NCBI GenBank assembly: GCA_009773395.1
Contig: WRPI01000003.1
Location: 1 to 64,000, forward strand
Direction of reading: 5' to 3'
Source: Hyphomonadaceae bacterium
Lineage (GTDB): Bacteria > Pseudomonadota > Alphaproteobacteria > Caulobacterales > Aquidulcibacteraceae
Length of the DNA stretch: 64,000 nucleotides
Positions 40,285-49,004 of the stretch are shown in pieces. The notes under the pieces are model-generated. The model saw only the letters and a list, made by a program, of their open reading frames with translations, was not told where the DNA came from and made no database searches. The translations under genes were made by a program, and so were the position numbers. Position 1 is the first letter of the stretch. Each line of letters begins with the position of its first letter.

Positions 40285-42942
40285 ATGTCAGAGCCAAATT
40301 CCAAAATATCAAACAGCACTTTCGTTATTGTCGGTGAACGCACCAATGTTACTGGCTCGGCCAAATTTCGCAAATTGATTGAAAATGAAGATTATGTCGG
40401 CGCTTTGGCAGTTGCGCGTCAGCAAGTGGAATCTGGAGCAAATGTACTGGACGTTAATCTTGATGCCGCAATGATTGATGGCGTTAAGGCAATGACGACT
40501 TTCCTCAATTTAGTCGCGACCGAGCCTGATATTGCGAAAATCCCGCTAATGATTGACAGTTCCAAATGGGAAATTATTGAAGCTGGACTTAAATGCACCC
40601 AAGGCAAACCAATTGTAAATTCGATTTCCCTCAAAGAAGGCGAAGCCCAATTTCTTGCCCATGCCCGCAAAGTAATGCGCTATGGCGCGGCGGCGGTGGT
40701 GATGGCATTTGATGAAGCAGGCCAAGCCGACACCAAAGCGCGCAAAGTCGAAATTTGCACCCGCGCTTATCATTTATTGGTTGATGAAGTTGGCTTTGCG
40801 CCCGAAGACATTATTTTTGACCCCAATATTTTCGCGGTCGCAACTGGCATTGAGGAGCATAATAATTATGCTGTTGACTTCATCGAAGCCACAAGAATTA
40901 TCCGTGAGAGTTTGCCCCATTGCCATGTTTCTGGCGGCGTTTCCAATGTCTCATTTTCCTTCCGTGGCAATGAAATTGTCCGCGAAGCCATGCACACGGT
41001 TTTCCTTTATCATGCCATTAAAGCTGGCATGGATATGGGCATTGTTAACGCTGGACAATTGGGGATTTATGACGAAATCCTCCCTGAATTGCGTGATGCT
41101 TGCGAAGATGTAATCCTAAATCGCCGCAATGACGCCACCGACAGATTATTGGATTTAGCGCAAAAATATATCGGGCGAGCGGGTAAAAAAGAAACTGGCC
41201 CCGATTTGGCTTGGCGCGAATTACCAGTCAATGAACGGCTTTCACACGCAATGGTCAAAGGTATAAATGAGTTTATTGTCGCAGATACCGAAGAAGCGCG
41301 GCAACAATATGAGCGCCCTTTGCATGTCATTGAAGGCCCTTTAATGGCGGGCATGAGCGTGGTTGGTGATTTGTTCGGCTCGGGCAAAATGTTCTTGCCG
41401 CAAGTCGTTAAATCGGCGCGGGTGATGAAAGAAGCAGTCGCGCATTTAATCCCATTTCTTGAAGAAGAAAAACTCCGCACTGGCATGGTCGGGAAATCTA
41501 ACGGCAAAGTCCTAATGGCGACTGTCAAAGGCGATGTCCATGATATTGGCAAAAATATTGTTGGCGTTGTTTTGGGCTGTAATGGTTTTGACATTATTGA
41601 CATGGGCGTAATGGTTCCTACTGAAGCGATTATTGAAAGGGCGCGCGAAGAAAATGTCGATATAATCGGGCTGTCAGGCTTAATCACGCCTTCACTTGAT
41701 GAAATGTGTTATGTCGCGCAAGAAATGGAACGCGCAGGGCTACAAAATATCCCGCTCCTAATCGGCGGAGCGACCACTTCGCGCACCCATACTGCGGTGA
41801 AAATTGCGCCAAATTTCACGGGCGCGACTATTTATGTAACCGATGCTAGCCGCGCCGTTCCAGTCGTGCAAAAACTTATGGGCGAAGAGCGCAAATCATA
41901 TGAAGACGCCAATAGTTTGGACCAGGAACAAGCTCGCTCGGCGCATCTTGCGAGCCAAGACAAGCGCCCGCGTGCGCCAATTGGCGATGCCCGTGCCAAT
42001 GCCGCGAAATTGGAATTTGCCCCCCACAAACCTTCATTCTTGGGCGTAAAGAAATTTGAAAATTATCCATTGGCTGAAATTGCGCAATTTATTGATTGGA
42101 CACCGTTTTTTGCATCGTGGGAATTGGCAGGTTCGTATCCCGCAATTTTGAGCGATGATATTGTCGGTGAGGCGGCAAGCGGTTTATTCAAAGACGGCCA
42201 AGCAATGCTCACAAAAATTATCGAAAATAATTGGACCAAAGCCAATGCAGTTATCGGTTTTTGGCCGGCGAATCGCCATGGCGATGATATTATTGTATTT
42301 GCGGATGAAAATTGTGACGCGCAAATTGGCAAGTTTCATACCCTGCGCCAGCAAATGATAAAATCGGAAAATCGTCCAAATTATGCATTGTCCGATTTTG
42401 TCGCACCAACAGGAACTGCCGATTATATTGGCGGTTTTGCGGTTACTACTGGCTTAGGTGAACATGATAAAGTCAATGAATTCAAGGCCAAGCATGATGA
42501 TTATTCGGCGATTTTATTCCAATCAATTTGTGACAGATTGGCCGAGGCGTTCGCTGAATTGATGCATAAGCGGGTGCGCACCGAATTTTGGGGTTATGCG
42601 CCTAACGAAAATTTGAGTGTAGATGATATTATCAAGGAAAAATATATCGGCATTCGCCCTGCACCCGGCTATCCCGCCCAGCCAGACCATACCGAAAAGC
42701 GTATGCTGTTTTCGCTTTTGAATGCTGAAGCCAATAGCGGCATTACACTCACGTCGTCTTTGGCAATGAACCCGCCATCATCAGTGTCGGGCCTATATTT
42801 TGCACACGAAAGTTGTGAATATTTTGGGGTGGGCCGCATTGATAGGGATCAAGTCGCTGATTATGCCAAGCGCAAAAATTGGGGAATCCACGAGGCCGAA
42901 AAATGGCTTGCGCCAATATTGGCTTATGACCCAAAGCCTTAG
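40285..42942 (+). CDS. metH: methionine synthase, folate/cobalamin/activation part of split MetH
   Basis: An 885-residue protein carrying the other three modules. The methyltetrahydrofolate-binding barrel begins near [16 protein letters not shown]. The cobalamin module has the cap and the histidine motif [10 protein letters not shown]. The C-terminal reactivation domain has [15 protein letters not shown], for SAM-dependent repair of cob(II)alamin. With the preceding gene it makes a full MetH. ATG 40285 is 13 bp after the upstream stop. Its presence means the cell needs cobalamin for this route; no cobalamin riboswitch is visible upstream. Confidence 0.95.
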   Translation: MSEPNSKISNSTFVIVGERTNVTGSAKFRKLIENEDYVGALAVARQQVESGANVLDVNLDAAMIDGVKAMTTFLNLVATEPDIAKIPLMIDSSKWEIIEAGLKCTQGKPIVNSISLKEGEAQFLAHARKVMRYGAAAVVMAFDEAGQADTKARKVEICTRAYHLLVDEVGFAPEDIIFDPNIFAVATGIEEHNNYAVDFIEATRIIRESLPHCHVSGGVSNVSFSFRGNEIVREAMHTVFLYHAIKAGMDMGIVNAGQLGIYDEILPELRDACEDVILNRRNDATDRLLDLAQKYIGRAGKKETGPDLAWRELPVNERLSHAMVKGINEFIVADTEEARQQYERPLHVIEGPLMAGMSVVGDLFGSGKMFLPQVVKSARVMKEAVAHLIPFLEEEKLRTGMVGKSNGKVLMATVKGDVHDIGKNIVGVVLGCNGFDIIDMGVMVPTEAIIERAREENVDIIGLSGLITPSLDEMCYVAQEMERAGLQNIPLLIGGATTSRTHTAVKIAPNFTGATIYVTDASRAVPVVQKLMGEERKSYEDANSLDQEQARSAHLASQDKRPRAPIGDARANAAKLEFAPHKPSFLGVKKFENYPLAEIAQFIDWTPFFASWELAGSYPAILSDDIVGEAASGLFKDGQAMLTKIIENNWTKANAVIGFWPANRHGDDIIVFADENCDAQIGKFHTLRQQMIKSENRPNYALSDFVAPTGTADYIGGFAVTTGLGEHDKVNEFKAKHDDYSAILFQSICDRLAEAFAELMHKRVRTEFWGYAPNENLSVDDIIKEKYIGIRPAPGYPAQPDHTEKRMLFSLLNAEANSGITLTSSLAMNPPSSVSGLYFAHESCEYFGVGRIDRDQVADYAKRKNWGIHEAEKWLAPILAYDPKP

Positions 42943-42948
42943 CGCGAT

Positions 42949-43263
42949 TTAGCGACCAGTAAAATAAGCGGGATTCAAATATTGCGGCGGAGCGCGATTA
43001 ATATAGGTTTGATAACCCGTGTAAGTCATTGAAACAATCAATATTAACGAACAAAGACTAGCAATTGTTGGTGACCCTTGGGATTCGATTTTCATGCCTT
43101 TCCACGCGCCTGATGCATGGAGTTTTTGGCGCGATTCACTTGATTTCATTATTTGAAGCGCGAGCGCCAAGGAAATTGGCCCCAAAAATATCACCGCTGG
43201 TGGTATTTGGAAATAGTTCGCGTATTGTTGCACCATATCCATTAGGTTCATATTTTGCCCCAT
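42949..43263 (-). CDS. small membrane protein, unknown
   Basis: A 104-residue protein with two hydrophobic segments (about 21-40 and 65-85) and a C-terminal Asn/Pro/Tyr-rich tail (YINRAPPQYLNP). No family recognised. ATG 43263 is used, but ATG 43251 is equally possible. It converges on metH with a gap of only six bases. It resembles the neighbour at 43334 in size and topology, and the two may be functionally linked, though I see no sequence similarity. Confidence 0.6.
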   Translation of the reverse strand: MGQNMNLMDMVQQYANYFQIPPAVIFLGPISLALALQIMKSSESRQKLHASGAWKGMKIESQGSPTIASLCSLILIVSMTYTGYQTYINRAPPQYLNPAYFTGR

Positions 43264-43333
43264 TTTTTGAGGACATTAACGCAAAAAAATGAATATATGG
43301 TAAGTATAAATGTAAACCCGCAATTGACTTAAT

Positions 43334-43621
43334 TTACATATTAAAACCAGCGATAAAATAATTAGTAAAATTCATTCCAAACAATTCGTCAATCGTGGCC
43401 AAACCAACAAAACAAATAGCCAAACCAAACAATGCACTGGCGGCGAATTTAGGTAGCCATAATGCGTCGCCGCGCCTTCTCATAACTAAAGTCGGCGATT
43501 TCGCGCCTAACCGTGAGTACATGCCAAGCAGCAAAGTTAGGCTCAAGGGCACAGCTAACATGCCAAAAAATTCTTGGGACGTTAATAATGTGAGCCATTT
43601 TGGGTCAATAAAGTCTATCAT
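43334..43621 (-). CDS. small membrane protein, unknown
   Basis: A 95-residue protein with hydrophobic stretches at about 18-33 and 58-78, separated by a basic loop (SRLGAKSPTLVMRRRGD). No family recognised. It lies 70 bp upstream of the other small membrane protein on the same strand. Coding status rests on the membrane topology and clean ORF. Confidence 0.55.
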   Translation of the reverse strand: MIDFIDPKWLTLLTSQEFFGMLAVPLSLTLLLGMYSRLGAKSPTLVMRRRGDALWLPKFAASALFGLAICFVGLATIDELFGMNFTNYFIAGFNM

Positions 43622-43648
43622 AGGCGTGGTAGCGCAATCCGCGTGCCA

Positions 43649-43688
43649 CTAGCGCAAATGTCCAAGATGACTTGAACATTTGCGCTAG
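43649..43688. repeat. 13-bp perfect inverted repeat (hairpin)
   Basis: CTAGCGCAAATGT (43649-43661) is exactly complementary to ACATTTGCGCTAG (43676-43688). Inside, CAAG and CTTG add four more pairs around an ATGA loop, after one mismatch. It stands alone between the small membrane gene and the djlA-like gene. Followed by a T-rich run on the plus strand, it may be a terminator or an operator. It does not match the other repeat family here. Confidence 0.7.
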
Positions 43689-43704
43689 TTCGTTTTTGCT
43701 TGCC

Positions 43705-43821
43705 CTACCGCTTGCGCTGTTTGAGGGCGGTGTTTTGGCGCTCCTTTTTACCCTTCAAGTCTATCAACCTGAAGAGGCGTCGCTTTAATCGCGCAATTGG
43801 TGTGTTGCCAAAAACTTCCAA
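43705..43821 (-). CDS. possible 38-residue very basic protein
   Basis: An open frame from TTG 43821 to TAG at 43705 encodes a Lys/Arg-rich peptide (EVFGNTPIARLKRRLFRL, then KGKKERQNTALKQRKR). It fills most of an otherwise empty gap of about 220 bp and is followed, in its own direction, by the strong hairpin at 43649-43688. The ribosome-binding site is weak and the start is not ATG, so this is tentative. The pattern of basic residues is unlike random sequence. Confidence 0.3.
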   Translation of the reverse strand: MEVFGNTPIARLKRRLFRLIDLKGKKERQNTALKQRKR

Positions 43822-43839
43822 TGCTTTATTGTAACTTGC

Positions 43840-44544
43840 ATGTCGATTTGGAAACGCTTAATTGAAAATGCGGCTTTGCCTTTTCAGGTTCTTGCCAAAA
43901 ATAGTAAATCCAAAGCGATAGCGCATCTCGACCCCGTAATTGACACAGATTTTGCGGCGGCGGTTGTTGCTTTGGCCGCTAAAATGGCAAAGGCCGATGG
44001 AGTGGCGACCCTTGATGAAACACTGGCATTTCGCGCTGCTTTTCCGATTGCCAAAGAAGACGAAGAAGCATTTGAGCGACTTTTCGCTTTGGCCAAAACT
44101 TCTGTGCTTGGTTATGAAGGTTACGCAAAACAAATTGGCAAAAAATATAAAAGCCAAAAACAAATATTGGTTGATGTTTTGGCGATTCTCTTTCTTGTTG
44201 CCGCAGCTGATGGCGCAATTACCAAGTCTGAAGAAAACTATCTCGCCGATGTTGCGGTTCACATGGGCATTAAAGGTTCCGAATATTCACGCATTTCCAT
44301 GCAATATTTCCCAGATCGTGAGCCAAGTCCCTATTTAATATTGGGAATTGACGAAGCCGCAAGTGATCAAGAGCTGAAATCGGCTTGGCTTAAAATTGTG
44401 AATTCAATGCACCCCGATAATTTTATTGCTAGAGGCGAACCAATTGAGTTTGTAAAACTTGCGAACCAGCATACAGCGCTGGCAAACGATGCGTATCGGC
44501 AAATAAAGGCGATGCGAACCCAATCAAAAAACGAAAAAATTTAA
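43840..44544 (+). CDS. DjlA-like protein: TerB domain plus J domain
   Basis: A 234-residue protein. Residues about 35-150 form a TerB-type helical domain (AAKMAKADGVATLDE and AAADGAITKSEENYL, two acidic helix-loop motifs). Residues about 165-230 form a J domain with the HPD tripeptide in SMHPDNF, which would stimulate a DnaK ATPase. Unlike E. coli DjlA, no clear N-terminal membrane helix is seen. Its last base overlaps the next gene. The pairing with a cell-wall amidase two genes on recurs in alphaproteobacteria. Confidence 0.85.
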   Translation: MSIWKRLIENAALPFQVLAKNSKSKAIAHLDPVIDTDFAAAVVALAAKMAKADGVATLDETLAFRAAFPIAKEDEEAFERLFALAKTSVLGYEGYAKQIGKKYKSQKQILVDVLAILFLVAAADGAITKSEENYLADVAVHMGIKGSEYSRISMQYFPDREPSPYLILGIDEAASDQELKSAWLKIVNSMHPDNFIARGEPIEFVKLANQHTALANDAYRQIKAMRTQSKNEKI

Positions 44545-45440
44545 TGCGGCTTCTCGATATATTATTAATTTCATTATGCTGCATTATCTGGGGTGCAAAT
44601 GTGCCAGTCACCAGATGGTGCATAGATTTTGTGCCGCCAGTATTCTTAGTTTTGTTGCGGATTGGTTCAGTTGCGCTTTTGCTTATCCCATATTTGCGGC
44701 CTTTTCCTAAGCAATTTTGGTTGGTTTTTTTGATTTCGAACTGCATTGGCGGCGTGAATTTTGTATTGCTTTTTTTGGCATTGAAATACGCCAATGCTAG
44801 TTCTGTTGCCATTGTCGGGCAAGTCGGTTTGCCGATTGCGACTGTTTTATCGGTGATATTTTTGAAAGAACAAGTGAAATGGCGGCGCACAATTGGCATA
44901 ATATTGGCGCTGATTGGCGTGATTATCGTAATTTACAAACCAAGTGGTGCGAAACTTGAAATCGGGCTGTTTTTCGCTTGTGGCAGTGCCGCAGCCGGGG
45001 CAATTGGCACAATTTTGATGAAAAGACTGATACCAATTGGCGCTTTACATTTGCAGGCATGGGTCTCCCTCCTGTCAGTCATACCGTTGGCGATCGGCAC
45101 ATATTTTTTCGAGCAAAATCAATGGCAGGGCCTTATGAACGGCGGGCTGTTGCTATGGGTAGCGATTGTCTTCTCGGTGATCGCGGTATCCATTGTTGGC
45201 CATAGTGCCTATTATTCTTTGGTGAAAAAATATGATGTTACACTTGTGATGCCTTTCACCTTGATGGTTCCAATTTGGGCCGTAATCGCTTCGGTTATAT
45301 TCCTAAACGAACAAGTGACTTTGCAATTGGTGCTTGGCGGTCTAATATGTCTTGCGGGGGTCGGCCTTATTGCAATGCGGCAAAATAAGTCACTGGGCAA
45401 AGAAGGTTTGGCAACTACTCGCGAAACTTTGGGGCTTTAA
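44544..45440 (+). CDS. EamA/DMT-family transporter
   Basis: A 298-residue protein with ten membrane segments in two EamA repeats, characteristic of drug/metabolite exporters. The first half shows CCIIWGANVPVTRW and the second TLMVPIWAVIASVIFLNEQV. Substrate cannot be told from sequence. ATG overlaps the TAA of the djlA-like gene, and its stop touches the start of the amidase gene, so all three form a tight operon. Confidence 0.88.
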   Translation: MRLLDILLISLCCIIWGANVPVTRWCIDFVPPVFLVLLRIGSVALLLIPYLRPFPKQFWLVFLISNCIGGVNFVLLFLALKYANASSVAIVGQVGLPIATVLSVIFLKEQVKWRRTIGIILALIGVIIVIYKPSGAKLEIGLFFACGSAAAGAIGTILMKRLIPIGALHLQAWVSLLSVIPLAIGTYFFEQNQWQGLMNGGLLLWVAIVFSVIAVSIVGHSAYYSLVKKYDVTLVMPFTLMVPIWAVIASVIFLNEQVTLQLVLGGLICLAGVGLIAMRQNKSLGKEGLATTRETLGL

Positions 45441-46325
45441 ATGTTTCCATACTCAACAAATAGTCCACGTCCGACGCGAAGAATGAGGGTTGTCGTGCCG
45501 AAATTGGATTTTATCGACGCGCCATCGCAGAATTTTGATGATCGCCATCGGCCAATTCGTTTTTGTATGCTTCATTATACTGGCATGGAAACCGCCGAAG
45601 AAGCGCTGAATGCTTTGCGATTTCCGACGCCACGTTATGCGCCACCACCACCGCCAAGCGAAAACTCAACTGCACCAATTGCAGCGCCAACTGAACGAGT
45701 TCAAATTGGCACTCGCCGCGTTTCAAGTCATTATTTAGTTTACCCCGATGGGCGCATTTTTTCGCTGGTGCCAGAACATAAGCGCGCATGGCACGCGGGC
45801 GCAGGCGCTTATGGTGGCGAAACCGATATGAATTCGGCCTCAATCGGCATTGAAATCCAAAATGGCGGGCATGATTTTGGCTTGCCACCCTATCCCGATA
45901 TGCAAATTGAAGCTGTTATGGCCTTGGTGCAGGGCATAAAACTACGTCATGGCCTCGATAAGCAGCATGTCATTGGCCATGCAGATTGGGCTCCGGGGCG
46001 CAAACTTGACCCTGGCGAACATTTCCCGTGGGAAAGGCTGGCCCATGCGGGCATTTCGCTTCATATTCCCGTCGGGGAAGGCGATGGCAATCATCAAATT
46101 TTGGTGCAAACTGAAAACGCTTCGAATGATTTTGTAAGCCGCGCGCAAATTGGCCTTCGTAAAATCGGTTATGGCCTGCCGCAAACCGACATTTTTGATA
46201 TAAAAACCAAAGACACCATAATTGCCTTCCAACGCCGATTTCGGCAAGCGGATGTTGCTGGCAATTTGGACGTTGAAACTTTGGCAAAAATTGAACGTCT
46301 TGCCGATATTGTGTTACCTAGTTGA
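45441..46325 (+). CDS. N-acetylmuramoyl-L-alanine amidase (AmiD-like, PGRP fold)
   Basis: Cleaves the bond between MurNAc and the stem peptide. The 294 residues comprise an amidase_2 domain with zinc ligands in CMLHYTGM (His), KRAWHAGAG and VIGHADWAPGRKLDPG (His and catalytic Lys/Asp region). A C-terminal peptidoglycan-binding helix bundle follows (about 235-290, FVSRAQIGLRKIGYG). No clear signal peptide is visible, so it may act on recycled wall fragments in the cytoplasm or use a start at 45483. It starts directly at the end of the transporter gene. Confidence 0.88.
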   Translation: MFPYSTNSPRPTRRMRVVVPKLDFIDAPSQNFDDRHRPIRFCMLHYTGMETAEEALNALRFPTPRYAPPPPPSENSTAPIAAPTERVQIGTRRVSSHYLVYPDGRIFSLVPEHKRAWHAGAGAYGGETDMNSASIGIEIQNGGHDFGLPPYPDMQIEAVMALVQGIKLRHGLDKQHVIGHADWAPGRKLDPGEHFPWERLAHAGISLHIPVGEGDGNHQILVQTENASNDFVSRAQIGLRKIGYGLPQTDIFDIKTKDTIIAFQRRFRQADVAGNLDVETLAKIERLADIVLPS

Positions 46326-46350
46326 AATTTGCCCGACAAAGGCGCACATA
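46322..46350 (+). promoter_or_regulatory. candidate sigma70-type promoter of rnpB
   Basis: TTGAAA at 46322-46327 and CACATA at 46345-46350 are 17 bp apart, and the predicted 5' end of RNase P RNA (46357) lies seven bases past the -10 box. It overlaps the amidase stop codon. The -10 match is only fair. Confidence 0.45.
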
Positions 46351-46356
46351 GCAATT

Positions 46357-46740
46357 ACCAGATGGTCGGGTGATTGCTTTTTCATGCGCCGAAAGGCCGA
46401 ATAAGAGGAAAGTCCGGGCTCCAAGCAAATATGACGGCGGATAACGTCCGCCAAGGGCAACTTTAGGGAAAGTGCCACAGAAAACAAACCGCCTGATTTA
46501 TCGGGTAAGGGTGAAAAGGTGGGGTAAGAGCCCACCGCTTTTATGGTAACATAAAGGGCATGGTAAACCCCGTCAGGAGCAAGACCGAATAGGAACACGT
46601 TGCGGCGCAAGCCAAAGGCCGATTTGCAGGCAGATGTTCGGGTAGGTCGCGTGAGGGCTTGAGTAACCAAGCCCCAAGATGAATAATCGCCACCATTGCT
46701 TCGGCAATGATACAGAACCCGGCTTATAGACCATCTGGTA
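46357..46740 (+). ncRNA. rnpB: RNase P RNA, class A
   Basis: The catalytic RNA of RNase P, which trims tRNA 5' ends. The universally conserved core is present: GAGGAAAGTCCGGGCTCC near the 5' end, GGTAAACCCC in the middle, and the 3' segment with TACAGAACCCGGCTTATAGACC. The ends ACCAGATGGTC and GACCATCTGGT pair as helix P1. A run of six T follows directly and probably terminates transcription. Length of about 384 nt is normal. Confidence 0.97.
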
Positions 46741-46784
46741 TTTTTTCTTTGTGGCGTCCACGAGTTTTTGTGATAGCTTGCCCT

Positions 46785-47243
46785 ATGTCAACCAATTCGG
46801 ATCTATTGAATAGCCTCAAATATATTTGCAAAATTACGCAGAAATTGGAGGGCGATTGGGTCATAATTGGATCGGTGGCGGCATGTTTGAGTGGTGCAGA
46901 CTTAGTGCCAAAGGATGTCGATTTTTGTGCTTCGGCGCTATTTGTGGAAACCCTAATCGGCTGTGAGATTGGGCAAAATGCTATTAAAACTGGTCAAAAA
47001 ATATTTTCAAACCCCTACGTTACAATTCCAATCGAAAGGGGATTACCAATTGATTTCATGGGTGATTTAAGTGTTTTCGATGGAAATAAATGGCAAAAAC
47101 TTGTTTTCAAATCCCGCAAAACAATCAAATTCGATTTTGGCGATATTTACATTCCCGAAATTTGGGAACAAATTGAAATATTGAAGACATTTGGACGGGC
47201 CAAAGATTTGGCAAAATTGCCTTTACTGCAAAAATTATTGTGA
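46785..47243 (+). CDS. nucleotidyltransferase-like protein
   Basis: A 152-residue protein with the layout of the minimal nucleotidyltransferase fold. WVIIGSVAACLSG gives the GS-type motif, followed by PKDVDF with the Asp-x-Asp metal pair and a third Asp in LPIDFMGDL. A C-terminal GRAKDLAKLPLLQ is like the R-KDL segment of MNT/AbiEii-type proteins. The ATG at 46785 is used because the upstream extension runs back into rnpB. No partner HEPN or AbiEi-like gene is adjacent, so a toxin-antitoxin role is not supported by context. It lies 12 bp before the gamma-glutamyltransferase gene. Confidence 0.65.
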   Translation: MSTNSDLLNSLKYICKITQKLEGDWVIIGSVAACLSGADLVPKDVDFCASALFVETLIGCEIGQNAIKTGQKIFSNPYVTIPIERGLPIDFMGDLSVFDGNKWQKLVFKSRKTIKFDFGDIYIPEIWEQIEILKTFGRAKDLAKLPLLQKLL

Positions 47244-47255
47244 ATTGGAGTGGAT

Positions 47256-49004
47256 ATGCTTCGACGTAATTTTATTTCGAGCTTTTCGTCACTGGCGGTT
47301 TTATCTGGCTTTGCCGGTGCAGCATTCGCCCAAAGTCGAGGCGGCGACAGAATAACGGGCGCACAATTTGCTTCGCGCTCAACAGTTTGGGGCGTCGAAG
47401 GCGCGGCGGCGACCGCGCATCCAATTGCGACTTTGATTGGTATTGAAATCCTTAAAAAAGGCGGCAGCGCAATTGATGCTGCAATCGCCATAAATGCCGC
47501 TTTGGGTTTTCTTGAACCAATTGCTTGCGGCATTGGCGGCGATGCTTATTGCATAGTCAATGACCCGCAAACTGGCGAAGTGCTAGGTTTCAATGGTTCG
47601 GGACGTTCCCCAAGCGGCATGAGCCTTGAATATGTGCGCTCAAGGGCCATAAATGGCCATATACCCGCTTATGGCACTGTGCCAGTGTCAATTCCAGGAA
47701 CAGTCGATGCTTGGGGCAAATTGCACACCCGTTGGGGCAAATTGGCATTTGCCGATGTTTTAACGCCAGCAATTGAGTTAGCCGAACGCGGTGTGCCAAT
47801 CGCCCAAAATATCGCCCATTATTTAGCGGCGAGTGCGCGGCGTTTTACCAACCCAGCATCAAATATCGAAGAAACCGAAAACTTCCTAAAGACCTATACC
47901 AAGGATGGCCGAACACCGCGCGAAGGCGAAATGTTTCGTAATCCTGATTTAGCGCGCACATTGCGCTATATTGCGCAAAATGGCGCGAGGGCTTTTTATG
48001 AAGGCGATATTGCGACAACAATCGAGAATTATTTCAAACGCATTGGCGGATTTATCACCAAGGCAGATTTAACCCGCCATCAAGGAGAATTTGTAACTCC
48101 AATTCATACAAATTACCGAGGGATTGAAGTTTATGGTTTGGGCGAAAACACTCAAGGTCTAAGCACTTTGCAAATGCTCAATATATTGGAGAATTTTGAC
48201 TTAAAGGCAATGGGGTTTCAATCGGTTCAATCTATACATACTCAAGTCGAAGCAAAACGGCTGGCATTTGAAGATAGAGCCAAGTTTTTTGGCGACCCAG
48301 CTTTTTCCCACATTCCTATTTCGCACTTACTTTCAAAACCTTATGCACGTGAGCTCGCAAATAAAATTAAGCCAAATGAAATTCTACTTCGTGTAACACC
48401 ATACGAAGCACCAACGACTGGCGACACCACATATTTCACTGTCGCAGATAAATACGGCATGATGGTTAGCTTCATTCAATCCAATTATCGCGGCATGGGT
48501 TCAGGCTTAGTTGCTGATGGCCTTGGCTTTATGTTTCAAGATAGGGGTGAGCTTTTCTCGCTTCGTGACGGTTCACCAAATATTTATGCGCCAAACAAAC
48601 GGCCTTTTCACACAATTATCCCCGGCTTTGCGATGAAAAATGACGCACCTTGGCTCTCATTTGGGGTAATGGGCGGCGATATGCAGCCGCAAGGCCAAGC
48701 ACAAATAATTGTGAACCTCAAAGATTATGAATTAGGCTTGCAAGAGGCTGGTGACGCGCCAAGGTGGCACCACGAAGGCTCATCTGAACCAACTGGTGAA
48801 ATGGCGCACGGCATCGGGCTTTTGCGACTAGAAACTGGTGTGACGCAAGCCACCAAGGAGGGACTGGCAGCTTTGGGTTGGCTGCTTGGCGCGTCTGATG
48901 GCGGGTTCGGCGGCTATCAAGCGATTATCCGCCCTAACCAAAATGAACAAATCTATGGCGCGGCAAGCGAAATGCGTAAGGATGGTTTGGCGCTCGCTTA
49001 TTGA
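47256..49004 (+). CDS. gamma-glutamyltransferase family protein, exported
   Basis: An Ntn-hydrolase that self-cleaves into two subunits and transfers or hydrolyses gamma-glutamyl (or related acyl) groups. The 582 residues begin with a signal containing RRNF (possibly Tat) and ending AAFAQ (about 26). The autoprocessing nucleophile is T391 in GDTTYFTVAD, and the substrate region contains GGDMQPQGQ. Classical glutathione GGT has a THYS-type motif after the Thr, so the substrate here may differ. ATG 47256 follows GGAG by five bases. It converges on the next gene with no spacer at all. Confidence 0.88.
   Translation: MLRRNFISSFSSLAVLSGFAGAAFAQSRGGDRITGAQFASRSTVWGVEGAAATAHPIATLIGIEILKKGGSAIDAAIAINAALGFLEPIACGIGGDAYCIVNDPQTGEVLGFNGSGRSPSGMSLEYVRSRAINGHIPAYGTVPVSIPGTVDAWGKLHTRWGKLAFADVLTPAIELAERGVPIAQNIAHYLAASARRFTNPASNIEETENFLKTYTKDGRTPREGEMFRNPDLARTLRYIAQNGARAFYEGDIATTIENYFKRIGGFITKADLTRHQGEFVTPIHTNYRGIEVYGLGENTQGLSTLQMLNILENFDLKAMGFQSVQSIHTQVEAKRLAFEDRAKFFGDPAFSHIPISHLLSKPYARELANKIKPNEILLRVTPYEAPTTGDTTYFTVADKYGMMVSFIQSNYRGMGSGLVADGLGFMFQDRGELFSLRDGSPNIYAPNKRPFHTIIPGFAMKNDAPWLSFGVMGGDMQPQGQAQIIVNLKDYELGLQEAGDAPRWHHEGSSEPTGEMAHGIGLLRLETGVTQATKEGLAALGWLLGASDGGFGGYQAIIRPNQNEQIYGAASEMRKDGLALAY

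Noticed and set aside
46707-46784. N-terminal extension of the nucleotidyltransferase-like gene
   Set aside because: The extension lies within the 3' end of rnpB and its terminator; ATG 46785 is the better start.
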